Origin: Aphodousia faecalis
GTDB taxonomy: Bacteria > Pseudomonadota > Gammaproteobacteria > Burkholderiales > Burkholderiaceae_F
Assembly: GCA_018712705.1 (NCBI GenBank)
Contig: DVGM01000047.1
Coordinates: forward strand, 1-40,687
Length of the DNA stretch: 40,687 nt
Direction of reading: 5' to 3'
Made by a program: the position numbers and the translations under genes. The notes under the pieces are model-generated. The model did no database searches. It saw only the letters and a list, made by a program, of their open reading frames with translations, and was not told the origin of the DNA. Position 1 is the stretch's first letter, and every line of letters starts with the position of its first letter. Shown in pieces: positions 14,967 to 24,212 of the stretch.

Positions 14967-16361
14967 TTAACACTCAACCACACTGACCGCTAAACCGCCA
15001 CGGCTGGTTTCTTTGTATTTCATCTGCAAGTCCAAACCGGTTTTGAGCATTGTCACAATGACTTGATCTAATGAAACGTAGTGGTGACCATCACCCATCA
15101 GCGCCAGACGTGCGGCATTGATTGCTTTTACCGCGGCGACCGCATTTCGTTCAATACAAGGAATTTGAACTTGGCCTGCCACAGGGTCACAAGTCATCCC
15201 TAAATGATGTTCCATTCCGATTTCAGCCGCGTTTTCTACCTGCTCAGGCGTGGCACCGAGCACCTGAGCCAAGCCGCCTGAGGCCATGGAACACGCAACG
15301 CCCACTTCTCCTTGGCAGCCCACTTCTGCGCCTGAAATGGACGCGTTTTCTTTATAAAGAATTCCGATTTGACCGGCTGTCAGAAGAAAATTTCTCACCC
15401 CATTGATGTCAGCCGAGTCAATAAACTTCATGTAGTAATGAAGGACAGCCGGAATAACGCCGGCAGCACCATTCGTTGGTGCTGTCACCACACGGCCGCC
15501 GCAGGCGTTTTCTTCGTTAGCCGCAAAGGCAAACGCATTAACCCAATCGAGAACAGCCAAGGGATCATTTAATGTACGATGCTCGTAGTCAAGCTTTTCG
15601 TACATCTGTTTGGCACGGCGGCGCACCTTCATGGGGCCAGGCATAATCCCCTCATTTTTTAATCCGCGTGCAACACAATCCTTCATGACTGACCAAAGGT
15701 AGTCGAGCTGCGCATTGATTTTTTCGTCCGTTTCCCACCAAACCTTTTCATTGGCTCGGACGATTTGAGGAATGCTTAAACCAGTTTCGCGGCACCACTT
15801 CAAAAGATCGGCAGCACTGTTGACCGGATAGGGCTGCGGTTTGGTGTGAACCGTTTCCTTATCTTCGGAAACCTTATCGAAATTGTCCGGGTCGCTTTCA
15901 ACAATAAAGCCACCGCCCACAGAATAGTAACGACGAGACAGAAGCACCTGACCATCTTTATCCTGGGCGATGACGTGCATAGCATTGGTATGGTAGATCG
16001 CCACTTTTTCCGGACTCAGAATAATATCTTTATCCGGGTCAAATTCAATGACGGTACCGTCAGGAAGTTTGAGTTGGTGTTCAGTCTTGATGGCTTGAAG
16101 AATTTTCGGTGCTAAATCGAGATCGACATTGGCGGGAAGCATCCCCATGAGCCCTAATTGAAAGGCCGTGTCCGTGGCGTGGCCTACACCCGTTGCCCCC
16201 AGGCTTCCCATTAAATCCACACAAATGCGGGCTGTCTTTTGCGTGAGTCCCTTAGCGATCAATTCTTTACTGAAACGGGCCGCGGCACGCATGGGTCCCA
16301 CTGTATGAGAAGACGAGGGACCAATCCCGACACGGAAAATATCAAAAACACTAACGCTCAC
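14967..16361 (-). CDS. sdaA: L-serine dehydratase (single-chain, Fe-S)
   Basis: A 464-residue cytosolic 4Fe-4S enzyme that deaminates L-serine to pyruvate and ammonia. The N-terminal beta domain begins with IFRVGIGPSSSHTVGPM. The catalytic alpha domain has TAPTNGAAGVIPAVL and the cluster cysteines in the GCQGEVG/ACSMASGG region and in CDPVAGQVQIPC. The last residue, C464, is the C-terminal cysteine that in studied type II enzymes (Legionella) folds into the active site as a cluster ligand. It is encoded 16 bases after a GcvT-like gene and is co-transcribed with it. It supplies pyruvate from serine, consistent with amino-acid fermentation by an asaccharolytic gut anaerobe. Confidence 0.96.
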   Translation of the reverse strand: MSVSVFDIFRVGIGPSSSHTVGPMRAAARFSKELIAKGLTQKTARICVDLMGSLGATGVGHATDTAFQLGLMGMLPANVDLDLAPKILQAIKTEHQLKLPDGTVIEFDPDKDIILSPEKVAIYHTNAMHVIAQDKDGQVLLSRRYYSVGGGFIVESDPDNFDKVSEDKETVHTKPQPYPVNSAADLLKWCRETGLSIPQIVRANEKVWWETDEKINAQLDYLWSVMKDCVARGLKNEGIMPGPMKVRRRAKQMYEKLDYEHRTLNDPLAVLDWVNAFAFAANEENACGGRVVTAPTNGAAGVIPAVLHYYMKFIDSADINGVRNFLLTAGQIGILYKENASISGAEVGCQGEVGVACSMASGGLAQVLGATPEQVENAAEIGMEHHLGMTCDPVAGQVQIPCIERNAVAAVKAINAARLALMGDGHHYVSLDQVIVTMLKTGLDLQMKYKETSRGGLAVSVVEC

Positions 16362-16377
16362 GTTTTTCTCCTAGCTA

Positions 16378-17340
16378 TTAGGAAAGGACTTCCACTCGGT
16401 AAGCCTGTTCCTCTCCGCCATTCATCCAAATCAGCCGAGAGGAATCAGTTGATTGGGGAACAAAAGCCACACAGGTCAATTTATCACCCAATAAACCGAC
16501 AAAGGCACTTTTGGCAACCGGTACACCTTCCTCTGTTAAAAGAGTCACTTCTGAGGGATTTTCAAACCAAGCCTCAGCTTCATCTTGATGAGACGACAAA
16601 ACAACCGCTTTTTTCGCTTCGCCGGCTTTAAGGCGAGCTTCGGTCAATGCGCGACCGATGAACATGCGCGCAGGATCGGAAAAATCGATATAAGCTGCAC
16701 CATTAACGTCACCGGGCATCAAATCATTGGCTTGCCAGGCAAAGGCCAACGGCGACTTCGAAACGTAGCAAAGTGTTATCGCCGACAGTTCATCGAGCAT
16801 TTCCATTCCAGGGTGAGTGAAGTTTTCAAAGGCTTTCTCTTCTCCCTGAAGAAGGGTCATCGCACCGACTCGCATGGCAAGCATCTCGCCCTTGCTCGTT
16901 TTCATAACCTGAACCTTGCAGTCCGCCATCAAACCATGAGGGGTATTGGTTTGATCGGCAAATAAAATCGCCGTCGATGTCTTCAGCGTTGTGAAGTCTT
17001 CATCAAAGGCTTTTGCTACTTGGTGCATCCACGCTAAAGTGTCGAGCGACTGAAAGACCACACGGAAATGTTCATCGCTATCGGGCAAATGAGCTACCCA
17101 AACAAAATCAGTCATTAAGCCCAAAGCATTCAGAATAAAACTTTGACGCACTTCTCCGCGGTGGATATTTTTCACATCCACTGTCAAAAGTCTTCTGAGA
17201 AAAGCAACACCCTGGGCATCATTGACTTCAATCGTGTAGTAAAGAGAATTGAGGCCTTCATCGTCGTTGGGACAAACGTACAGTCCCATCCCCGTATGAG
17301 CCTTCAAAGCGGTTTGACCGCTCAATTTAATATCAGACAT
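16378..17340 (-). CDS. GcvT-family (aminomethyltransferase-like) protein
   Basis: A 320-residue cytosolic protein related to glycine cleavage T-protein and YgfZ. The family pattern is seen at about 46-100 (FLRRLLTVDVKN ... SFILNALGLMTDFVWVAHL) and near 230 (FIGRALTEARLKAG, compare FIGREAL in GcvT). It is divergent and slightly short, and I see no gcvH or gcvP nearby. The folate-binding core may therefore have another one-carbon role. It is the first gene of an operon with sdaA. In some proteobacteria (e.g. Pseudomonas gcvH2-gcvP2-glyA2-sdaA-gcvT2) sdaA and gcvT lie together, so this may be what is left of such a cluster. It is distinct from the true YgfZ encoded at 25333. Confidence 0.75.
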   Translation of the reverse strand: MSDIKLSGQTALKAHTGMGLYVCPNDDEGLNSLYYTIEVNDAQGVAFLRRLLTVDVKNIHRGEVRQSFILNALGLMTDFVWVAHLPDSDEHFRVVFQSLDTLAWMHQVAKAFDEDFTTLKTSTAILFADQTNTPHGLMADCKVQVMKTSKGEMLAMRVGAMTLLQGEEKAFENFTHPGMEMLDELSAITLCYVSKSPLAFAWQANDLMPGDVNGAAYIDFSDPARMFIGRALTEARLKAGEAKKAVVLSSHQDEAEAWFENPSEVTLLTEEGVPVAKSAFVGLLGDKLTCVAFVPQSTDSSRLIWMNGGEEQAYRVEVLS

Positions 17341-17540
17341 GGCTACTCTCTAAGAAAAATCGACTCGGTCTATAAATTGGCAAACATTCTAACAAATAGA
17401 GCCTTCTGATATAAGGCACTTGAAGATATTTTCTTTTGTCAAAGAATGGCTTTCTTAAGTCTGAGGGAAGAAACTGACTGTGGCGCTCATAGACCTGATC
17501 CAGTAGACTAAGAAGCCAAAAGAAATTGTTGAAGAAAATT

Positions 17541-19001
17541 ATGAGCGAAGAATTATTAATCCATTGTTCAGCCCAAGAAACTCGCGTGGCTGTCATGGTT
17601 AACGGCATTCTTGAAGATTTGCATATTGAAAGACGGGCCCAGAGAGGGTTGGTCGGCAACGTCTATAAGGGCAAAGTGATGCGTGTTTTGCCCGGCATGC
17701 AATCAGCTTTTATCGATATCGGTCTTGAGCGAACCGCTTTTTTGCATGTTCATGATATTTTCACAGCTCGACAAGATGACGGAACCTATAAGCCTATCGA
17801 ATACGTTTTGCATGAAGGCGAATCCGTTATCGTTCAAGTATCAAAAGATCCGATCGGCACAAAAGGCGCAAGGCTTACCACCACTATCTCTTTGGCCGGT
17901 CACAAACTGGTTTACCTACCTAAAGAACCTCATATCGGTGTCTCTCAACGTATTGAAGATGAAACAGAACGTGAGCGATTAAAAGCTTTAGTAACAGCCG
18001 TCCGAGCTGAAACTGAAAAAGGCGGCTATATCGTGCGCACCTGTGCTGAAGGTGCGACAAGTGAGGATTTCCTCACCGATATGGAGTATTTGAGCAGACT
18101 GTGGAAGCAAATATCAGCCAAGATTTCCGTTTGCAGCGCCCCTTCTATTCTTTATCAGGATTTGTACTTGGAATCCCGCGCTTTGCGCGACATGGTCAAT
18201 GAAAACACCACCCGCGTGCTGGTTGACTCCTGGGATGACAATATTGAAGCGCTATCGGAATTTGCAGAAAATTTTGTTCCGACGGTCGCCGATAAACTGG
18301 AAATGTACACAGGCGAAATTCCCCTTTTCGAACAATACGGCATTGAAAACGAAATCGAAAAAGCGCTTTCAAGACGGGTTGACCTCAAATCAGGCGGCTA
18401 CTTGATTTTTGATCAAAATGAAGCCATGTCCACGATTGATGTGAATACCGGCGCCTATGTCGGCAAACGCGATTTTGGCGACACTGTCTTCAAAACCAAC
18501 CTTGAAGCGGCCCGTGTCATTGCACGTCAATTGAGACTACGTAATTTAGGCGGCATTATCATTATTGACTTCATTGACATGGAAAAGGATGCACACCGAG
18601 CCGCGGTTCTCGCCGAACTTCAAAAAGCGGTTTCAACCGATCGAGTGCATATTACGATGAGTAATTTCACGGAGCTGGGTTTAATTGAAATGACCCGTAA
18701 GCGCACGAGGGACTCGCTCGGCCATATTCTTTGTGAGCCCTGCCCGCTTTGCGGCGGCCGCGGTGAAATTAAAACGGCTCGAACGGTCTGCTACGAGATA
18801 CTGCGAGAAATCCTTCGAGAGTGGCGACAATATCCTGGCATTAAAAGTTTTTGCATTATCGCCAGCCAAACAGTCATTGATCTCTTTCTTGAAGATGAGG
18901 CGGCCGCTTTGGATCTGCTTCAGGATTTTATCGGCTCTCCGGTGTCGCTTCAGGTGGAAAGCTGTTACAGTCCTGAACAATACGATATTACGTTCAGTTA
19001 A
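17541..19001 (+). CDS. rng: ribonuclease G
   Basis: A 486-residue cytosolic endoribonuclease of the RNase E/G family that processes the 16S rRNA 5' end and degrades some mRNAs. It has the S1-containing N-terminal part (GNVYKGKVMRVLPGMQSAFIDIG ...), the catalytic DNase-I-like region with STIDVNTGAYVGKRD and the metal-binding DFIDM stretch, and the Zn-link CPLCGGRG near the C-terminus, all as in E. coli Rng (489 residues). A TTG five codons upstream is in frame, but the ATG at 17541 aligns with the known N-terminus. The long C-terminal scaffold of RNase E is absent, which supports Rng over Rne. Divergent from the gcvT-like gene across a 200-base gap in which I see no clear site. Confidence 0.95.
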   Translation: MSEELLIHCSAQETRVAVMVNGILEDLHIERRAQRGLVGNVYKGKVMRVLPGMQSAFIDIGLERTAFLHVHDIFTARQDDGTYKPIEYVLHEGESVIVQVSKDPIGTKGARLTTTISLAGHKLVYLPKEPHIGVSQRIEDETERERLKALVTAVRAETEKGGYIVRTCAEGATSEDFLTDMEYLSRLWKQISAKISVCSAPSILYQDLYLESRALRDMVNENTTRVLVDSWDDNIEALSEFAENFVPTVADKLEMYTGEIPLFEQYGIENEIEKALSRRVDLKSGGYLIFDQNEAMSTIDVNTGAYVGKRDFGDTVFKTNLEAARVIARQLRLRNLGGIIIIDFIDMEKDAHRAAVLAELQKAVSTDRVHITMSNFTELGLIEMTRKRTRDSLGHILCEPCPLCGGRGEIKTARTVCYEILREILREWRQYPGIKSFCIIASQTVIDLFLEDEAAALDLLQDFIGSPVSLQVESCYSPEQYDITFS

Positions 19002-19007
19002 GCGATA

Positions 19008-19026
19008 GGGACCTTGTTGAGGTCCC
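19008..19026 (+). terminator. terminator-like hairpin after rng
   Basis: A perfect 7-bp repeat (GGGACCT arm, 5-base loop) begins 7 bases after the rng stop and is followed by GTTTGTG, a weak T-run. It sits between the convergent rng and kinase genes. Confidence 0.55.
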
Positions 19027-19034
19027 GTTTGTGA

Positions 19035-20927
19035 TTAGATTTTTTCTTCGATAGGCTGGTATTTCGGCAATTCAATCGTCACTATAACGCCGCGCCCCGG
19101 ATTGGGCTCGGCCCAAACGCGCCCGGCGTGACGTTCGGCCAATGAGCTTACAATTGATAGCCCCAGTCCTAAGCCATGAGATTTTGTCGTCTCAAGTTTT
19201 TGGAAGAATTGCTCTGTAAAGCTTTCATCCACCAGCTTGGCGTTATCGATGACGCGAATCCACCACGTATCCTCATGATCCTCAATATGGATGCGAATGA
19301 CGTCTTCGTCTTCATCACGCATCGCAGGATGAATCTCCGAGAAAGCATCCGCGGAATTTTTCAATAGATTCAAAAGAGCCAATTCGATTTCCCAATCGTC
19401 GGCTTCGACCAGTGCATGACGCTCCCCTTCAACAATGACGGGAACCGTTGTACGGCCGGACTTTTCAAAAGTAGCCACGGTCTTGTCAACGATATCGCGC
19501 AAATCATGTTCTTCACGCTTTACCTCATGGGGCTTTGCATAACTTCTAACGTGATCGACGATGTCATTGGCGCGCTCGGTATGGTACTCAATTTCTTTAA
19601 GAACTTTGACGATCGTGTCTTTATCGGCTGATCCCCTTTCAATGCGTCGCAGCAATCCTCTTGAATAATTGGAAACTGTTGCTAAAGGTTGCTTTAACTC
19701 ATGAGCAATCATGCTCGACATCTGACCGACAATCCCAGTTCGTTCCAAACGTGAGATGTATTCATTGGTTTGCTCCTGTTGCTTTGAAATTCGGTCTTTT
19801 TCCGCCAGAGCCCGTTTCAAAGCCTTCGTGCGCGAAGCCACTTCCACTGAAATGATCAAGTTATAGAAAAAACCCGCAACGATTAAGAAAATCGCAGTAA
19901 TAAAGATCGTACGATTTTCACTGAAAGTCCGATAAATGGCCGAATAGGTAACATTATTGTAAGGACCGATTCGCAAGTGATACATAAGATCGTATAGCTC
20001 ACGGGTGTTTTCAGGCATGCTCCAAGTTGTACCGAAGGGAAGTTTGAGTCCCAACAAAGTGTTGGTCATATCAAGGATGTAGTTACTGTCCACTCCGTTT
20101 CGATAAGAGACCATGAGACTCGGATAAGCATTGGTTGAGTGCTGACAAGCCATCTCAGTGACCGGCTGAGGATTGATGACGCGATAATCACTCAAGTGAG
20201 CTTGATTGCGAATCATGACCTGTTCAATAAAGCAGGCCGGAACAATGCCCACATCGGCGTTACCTGTTTTAACCGCGTGTAAAACTTCCAAAGGATTTCG
20301 ATTGGAGGTGAAGACAATATTTTTGAAAGCCGCCTGCCACGACAAATTCTTCTCTGCGAAAGGCTCCTTGGCTATCGTAAAGCCAGCAAACGAATCACTC
20401 GAAGTGGCTGCCACACGATACGAGCCGGTTGCGATGTCAGTCAAAGTGTAAATTTTTTCGTTTTCAGCGTTAACAACGATAGTCGAAGCCGCTGAATAAC
20501 TTGGAGACTTGGCTTGAGCCCGCCAAAGCATGGCAATAGCCTTAATCTTGTCTTCAAAAGCCAGGCTTGCATAGAAATCGGATTCGCTGATCAGGAAATC
20601 GATTTCGCCGTCGGCCAACATGGCAGAAATCGTCTCACGATCCAAAAACTTCAGAACTAAGAATTTGTCAGCGTCTCGAACAGTTTTATCAATGGCATCA
20701 ATGGTCGCTTTGAAATAGGTCCTTTGCATATAAGGGTCTATTTGCGCATCGACGGCGACGACCACCTGATTTGAATTGATTCTGGAGCCGTCAATAAATT
20801 GTTTAACAGGACTTGTCAGGGTTTGCCGCAGAATCGAATTATGATCATCCATAATGAGGGATTCCACCCCCATGGCGGAAAAGAGCACCACTAAGATGGC
20901 AACACAGGTAATCAGAAAACGCCGCAT
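19035..20927 (-). CDS. membrane sensor histidine kinase with PhnD/TtrS-like periplasmic sensor
   Basis: A 630-residue inner-membrane kinase. A membrane segment (about 4-22) leads to a large periplasmic region (about 50-330) resembling phosphonate-type substrate-binding proteins, the layout of the tetrathionate sensor TtrS. A second membrane segment lies at about 340-360, then a coiled coil and the kinase core. H409 is the phosphorylated histidine in SSMIAHELKQPLATV; N524 is in the N box (LLNLLKNSADA); GLGLGLSI (585-592) is the G2 box. The G1 box reads DNAKLV instead of the usual DNGxG. No response regulator is adjacent, so it is an orphan kinase here; ligand unknown. It is divergent from the recombinase gene with 83 bases between. 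Confidence 0.88.
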   Translation of the reverse strand: MRRFLITCVAILVVLFSAMGVESLIMDDHNSILRQTLTSPVKQFIDGSRINSNQVVVAVDAQIDPYMQRTYFKATIDAIDKTVRDADKFLVLKFLDRETISAMLADGEIDFLISESDFYASLAFEDKIKAIAMLWRAQAKSPSYSAASTIVVNAENEKIYTLTDIATGSYRVAATSSDSFAGFTIAKEPFAEKNLSWQAAFKNIVFTSNRNPLEVLHAVKTGNADVGIVPACFIEQVMIRNQAHLSDYRVINPQPVTEMACQHSTNAYPSLMVSYRNGVDSNYILDMTNTLLGLKLPFGTTWSMPENTRELYDLMYHLRIGPYNNVTYSAIYRTFSENRTIFITAIFLIVAGFFYNLIISVEVASRTKALKRALAEKDRISKQQEQTNEYISRLERTGIVGQMSSMIAHELKQPLATVSNYSRGLLRRIERGSADKDTIVKVLKEIEYHTERANDIVDHVRSYAKPHEVKREEHDLRDIVDKTVATFEKSGRTTVPVIVEGERHALVEADDWEIELALLNLLKNSADAFSEIHPAMRDEDEDVIRIHIEDHEDTWWIRVIDNAKLVDESFTEQFFQKLETTKSHGLGLGLSIVSSLAERHAGRVWAEPNPGRGVIVTIELPKYQPIEEKI

Positions 20928-21010
20928 GATGAAAATATCTTGTCAACCAAAAGGCTAATCTTAGTGAATACTGGCTAAAATTACACCGTTATTCAACATA
21001 AGTTTAAAAA

Positions 21011-22507
21011 ATGCCTGTTTTATTTCTGGATCCATTACCTGAAAAAGTGACCTCTAAAACACGACTCAAGGATATTTTCATAACGGAGGTGGCTTTTAAA
21101 GCTTTTGAAAAAAACTGTCTCACCGTCTCTGATCTTGTCAAATTAATCAAAAAAAATGATTTAGGTAAGGTCATTGCTTCAGAAGAAGATCGAAAAGCTT
21201 TAACGCTGTGGTTATCTACGAATGGATTGATCCGAAATACTCAAACAAAAAAGAAAGATAAAGAAAATTTTTCAATTCCTGACTTTCCTCCCAATCCCAG
21301 AATTGTGCCTTTAGAAAAAATACATCTTGACATTGGTCTTGATGGACGAAGCGGCACAAACAGAGGTGATGATTCAAAGAAAAGTCTCGAAGCCTCTGAT
21401 GATCTGTCGGCAGTTAAGGCTTGGCTTTCTGCCCGAGCCGGAAATGTCAATACGCAAGGCGTGTATCGAAAAGAGGCTGAACGCTTTTTACTCTGGTGCA
21501 CAGTTGAAAAAGACATCGCCATGAGTTCAGTTGGTGTGCAAGAAGCCGCAGACTATTTGCGATGGCTTGAAGAACTCGGACGATTAAATGAGAAAGATTG
21601 GGCTAAACGTTGGAAAAATCCCCAACACAACTGGATTGGCGCAAAAAATACACCACGAGACAATGAAAACTGGCGTCCGTTTAACAGCGCTCTCTCGCAT
21701 ACTTCGAGAAAAATGTCGGTGACGGTGGTGCGTCAGCTTTTTAATTTTTTAAAGAAAACGGGCTATATCATCTACAACCCCTTTGATCAGATTTCCTCAA
21801 AAGTTCCCTATCTGGACGGTGAAGGCGCCCCGAAGGCTTTTGCCGACCGCTCCTTCAGCGAGGATCAATGGCAGAGCATTTACAAATTCTTCGAGTCTCA
21901 GGATGACAATGAACGTCACGCTCGAATGGCTGTTATTTTGATGTTTGGCAAGGGACTGGGATTGCGCGCAAGTGAAATGCTTCAGGCAAGAGCCTCTTGG
22001 ATTGTCGAACGTCGAATAGACAATGACACCATTACCGTTATTGAAGTTGTCGGTAAGGGCGATAAAGTCAGACGCCTTCCCCTCCAAGATGAACAGGTAG
22101 CTCTCATTAATCATTATCTGACAATGCGAGGACTGGCTCATTTGGGCTTGATTGATCCGGATACGCCGCTATTGAGTTCGTTGGGCCGAGGCAAGAAAAC
22201 CGAGCAGCAAATCGGTCAAGCTAAGCGAACGGCACTGAGCCGCTCGGGACTTTATCGGGCACTTGAAGAATTTCTCGAAGAGGTCGCTTCGCACGTTGAA
22301 GCGGAGCATCCATTGGACGCTGCCAAATTCAGAGCCAGTTCCACACACTGGCTAAGGCATACCTTTGCAACGACTGCCTTAAAAGAGATGCCGGTTAATG
22401 TCGTGCAAAACGCAATGGGGCATGCAAGCGTCGGGACAACCAGCCGCTATCTCACGCCTGAAGAAAGTGAAGTTGCACGAGCTATGAGAAAACTAAAAGC
22501 CTTCTAA
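21011..22507 (+). CDS. stand-alone tyrosine recombinase with DUF3701-like N-terminus
   Basis: A 498-residue site-specific recombinase. Residues about 15-70 form a small helical domain (LKDIFITEVAFKAFEKNC ...) like the DUF3701 domain found on betaproteobacterial integrases. A core-binding domain spans about 130-270 and the catalytic domain 280-498. Catalytic residues are all present: R319 (GLGLRASE), K349 (VGKGDK), H446 and R449 (HWLRH), H471 (GHASVG) and nucleophile Y480. There is no excisionase, phage gene, transposase or evident attachment repeat around it. It is squeezed between the kinase and holB, with only one base between its stop and the holB stop. Target site unknown; length and intact residues imply it is active. 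Confidence 0.92.
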   Translation: MPVLFLDPLPEKVTSKTRLKDIFITEVAFKAFEKNCLTVSDLVKLIKKNDLGKVIASEEDRKALTLWLSTNGLIRNTQTKKKDKENFSIPDFPPNPRIVPLEKIHLDIGLDGRSGTNRGDDSKKSLEASDDLSAVKAWLSARAGNVNTQGVYRKEAERFLLWCTVEKDIAMSSVGVQEAADYLRWLEELGRLNEKDWAKRWKNPQHNWIGAKNTPRDNENWRPFNSALSHTSRKMSVTVVRQLFNFLKKTGYIIYNPFDQISSKVPYLDGEGAPKAFADRSFSEDQWQSIYKFFESQDDNERHARMAVILMFGKGLGLRASEMLQARASWIVERRIDNDTITVIEVVGKGDKVRRLPLQDEQVALINHYLTMRGLAHLGLIDPDTPLLSSLGRGKKTEQQIGQAKRTALSRSGLYRALEEFLEEVASHVEAEHPLDAAKFRASSTHWLRHTFATTALKEMPVNVVQNAMGHASVGTTSRYLTPEESEVARAMRKLKAF

Positions 22508-22508
22508 C

Positions 22509-23609
22509 TTAGTCGAAATCCTGATTGGCCATTGTTTTGCGGTAGCGAAGAATGGCCTGTTCGACAATCAGTTGAGCATTTAACGGATGCGTGACAACAC
22601 GCCTCATTGCTTTGAGTGAATCACTGTATTTAAATAGCTTCTCAGCGTCCACTGAGCTGACCAACCTTTTCATCTGAGGAGAATAGGCTGGGAAATAATG
22701 AGGTTCAAGTCCTTGCTTAACAGCCAAGAGGTCATAACTCCAACGCTCCAAAACCGGCAATACGGCAGACACTGGCAAGGCAGATCGTCCTTCTTTAACC
22801 GCAATATTGGTTAATTCAATAAAGGCTCCTTGAGCCAAAGTCTTTAAAAGCGCCATTCGAATAGCCGGAGCCATTGTTGTTAGCGTCAAAAGCTGATCAC
22901 GGACTTTGGCGTCGATATCCGTGTTATTACGAATGGAGCGCTCATCGGGTACAAGGCATGGACGTTCGGCGGCACGCGCTAAAGCCTCTTCCGCGTCATC
23001 AACCCCCACACTTTTGAGCCAATTCAATGATTCTTCGTGAGTCGGCGCCTTTGCCCTTAACAATCGGCAGCGTGAACGGATGGTAGGCAGCACGCGGTCA
23101 ATATCATCAGCAACCAACAAGAAAGTTGTTCTCTCCGGCGGCTCTTCTAGACTTTTCAGGAATGTGGCTGCCGCATCGGCTCGAATGGCATCGGCCGGGT
23201 AGACCACAATGATCCGACGTCCTTTATCAACGTGAGGCGCCAAATTTAAAAAGTCCGTGAGCTCCCGGGGCTGGTGAATGAGAATTTCCCGGTAAATTTT
23301 TCTGTCTTTTGTCGCATTGGAGGGCGGTTCAAAAGGGATACCGCGAGGGATCGATTCTGCCTCGCTCACAACGTAACGCAAGTCCGGATGCGTAAAGGCG
23401 TTGGCCATTTTGCAACCCTTACACTCTCCACACGGCGTGCCGTCTTTGTGCGGATGCTCGCAAAATAGACTCTTGGCGTAAGCGATGACCAAGTCGATCG
23501 TGCCGATCCCGCGTGGGCCGTATACAAGAAGACCATTGGGAAGATTATCTTTGAAACTGACAAGCTCGCGGGCGAGTTCCTCTTGCCAGGGATAAACCGC
23601 TAAGCCCAT
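22509..23609 (-). CDS. holB: DNA polymerase III delta-prime subunit
   Basis: A 366-residue AAA+ clamp-loader subunit. The N-terminal domain begins YPWQEELARELVSF and has a degenerate P-loop-like GPRGIG stretch. Four cysteines in CEHPHKDGTPCGECKGC (about 50-66) form the typical zinc module. The SRC motif (TIRSRCRLL) follows in the right place, together with LLVADDIDRVLPT, a variant of the usual sensor strand. Its start overlaps the end of tmk by 10 bases, so the two are translationally coupled. It is the last gene of mltG-tmk-holB and its stop nearly abuts the convergent recombinase stop, with no terminator visible. Confidence 0.95.
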   Translation of the reverse strand: MGLAVYPWQEELARELVSFKDNLPNGLLVYGPRGIGTIDLVIAYAKSLFCEHPHKDGTPCGECKGCKMANAFTHPDLRYVVSEAESIPRGIPFEPPSNATKDRKIYREILIHQPRELTDFLNLAPHVDKGRRIIVVYPADAIRADAAATFLKSLEEPPERTTFLLVADDIDRVLPTIRSRCRLLRAKAPTHEESLNWLKSVGVDDAEEALARAAERPCLVPDERSIRNNTDIDAKVRDQLLTLTTMAPAIRMALLKTLAQGAFIELTNIAVKEGRSALPVSAVLPVLERWSYDLLAVKQGLEPHYFPAYSPQMKRLVSSVDAEKLFKYSDSLKAMRRVVTHPLNAQLIVEQAILRYRKTMANQDFD

Positions 23610-24208
23610 GTTGAGAACTCCTTGCGAAGGATAGCGCTCACCGTATCCTTATCCTGCATGCTGTTGACAATCAGGAAACGATTAGGCGACTGATTGGCTC
23701 TCGTCAAATACGCCTGTCTGACTCGTTTGAAAAAGTCTAAATTTTCTTTTTCAAATCGATCAAGATTGCGGGCTCGGGCAACTCGTTCGGCAGCGACCTC
23801 TGGCTCAATGTCAAAGAGCACCGTTCGATCGGGTTGTAAATCCCCTTGGGTCCATCGTTCAAGTTCTTCAACCTTATGAGCCGGGAAACCTCGGCCGCCA
23901 ACCTGATAGGCGTAAGTCGCATCGGTGAAGCGATCGCTTAAGACCCAAGCTCCGCGCTCAATGGCCGGACGGATCACTTTTGCGATATGCTCGGCTCTGG
24001 AAGCAAAAAATAAAAGCGTCTCAGTTGACGGATCCATTGAAACGGATAAAAGTTCTTTGCGGATAACTTCACCTAGGGGCGTACCACCCGGCTCACGTGT
24101 GCGAATAACTTCCAAACCTCGCGCTCTGAGCGTTTCCTCAATGACGTCAATCTGGGTGCTTTTACCGGCGCCATCAATGCCTTCAAAAGTAATGAAACGT
24201 CCTCGCAT
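23600..24208 (-). CDS. tmk: thymidylate kinase
   Basis: A 202-residue cytosolic kinase phosphorylating dTMP to dTDP. The P-loop is FEGIDGAGKSTQ (about 8-19), the DRx region is LSDRFTDATYAYQ, and TREPGGT binds the nucleotide. Length is usual. The start lies 4 bases after the mltG stop and the end overlaps holB by 10 bases. This is the conserved proteobacterial order mltG-tmk-holB, linking nucleotide supply with replication genes. Confidence 0.97.
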   Translation of the reverse strand: MRGRFITFEGIDGAGKSTQIDVIEETLRARGLEVIRTREPGGTPLGEVIRKELLSVSMDPSTETLLFFASRAEHIAKVIRPAIERGAWVLSDRFTDATYAYQVGGRGFPAHKVEELERWTQGDLQPDRTVLFDIEPEVAAERVARARNLDRFEKENLDFFKRVRQAYLTRANQSPNRFLIVNSMQDKDTVSAILRKEFSTWA

Positions 24209-24212
24209 GAGC

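Noticed and set aside
16378..17340. YgfZ identity for the gene before sdaA
   Set aside because: The KGCYxGQE signature is absent here and present in the product at 25333-26241, which is the true YgfZ.
17333..17659. A 108-codon minus-strand frame across the gcvT-like/rng intergenic region
   Set aside because: It overlaps the rng N-terminus antisense and has no recognisable features; rng is certain.
20928..22508. Integrated prophage or genomic island around the recombinase
   Set aside because: Both flanks are chromosomal genes, no phage or transfer genes and no direct repeats were seen, and no tRNA is adjacent.
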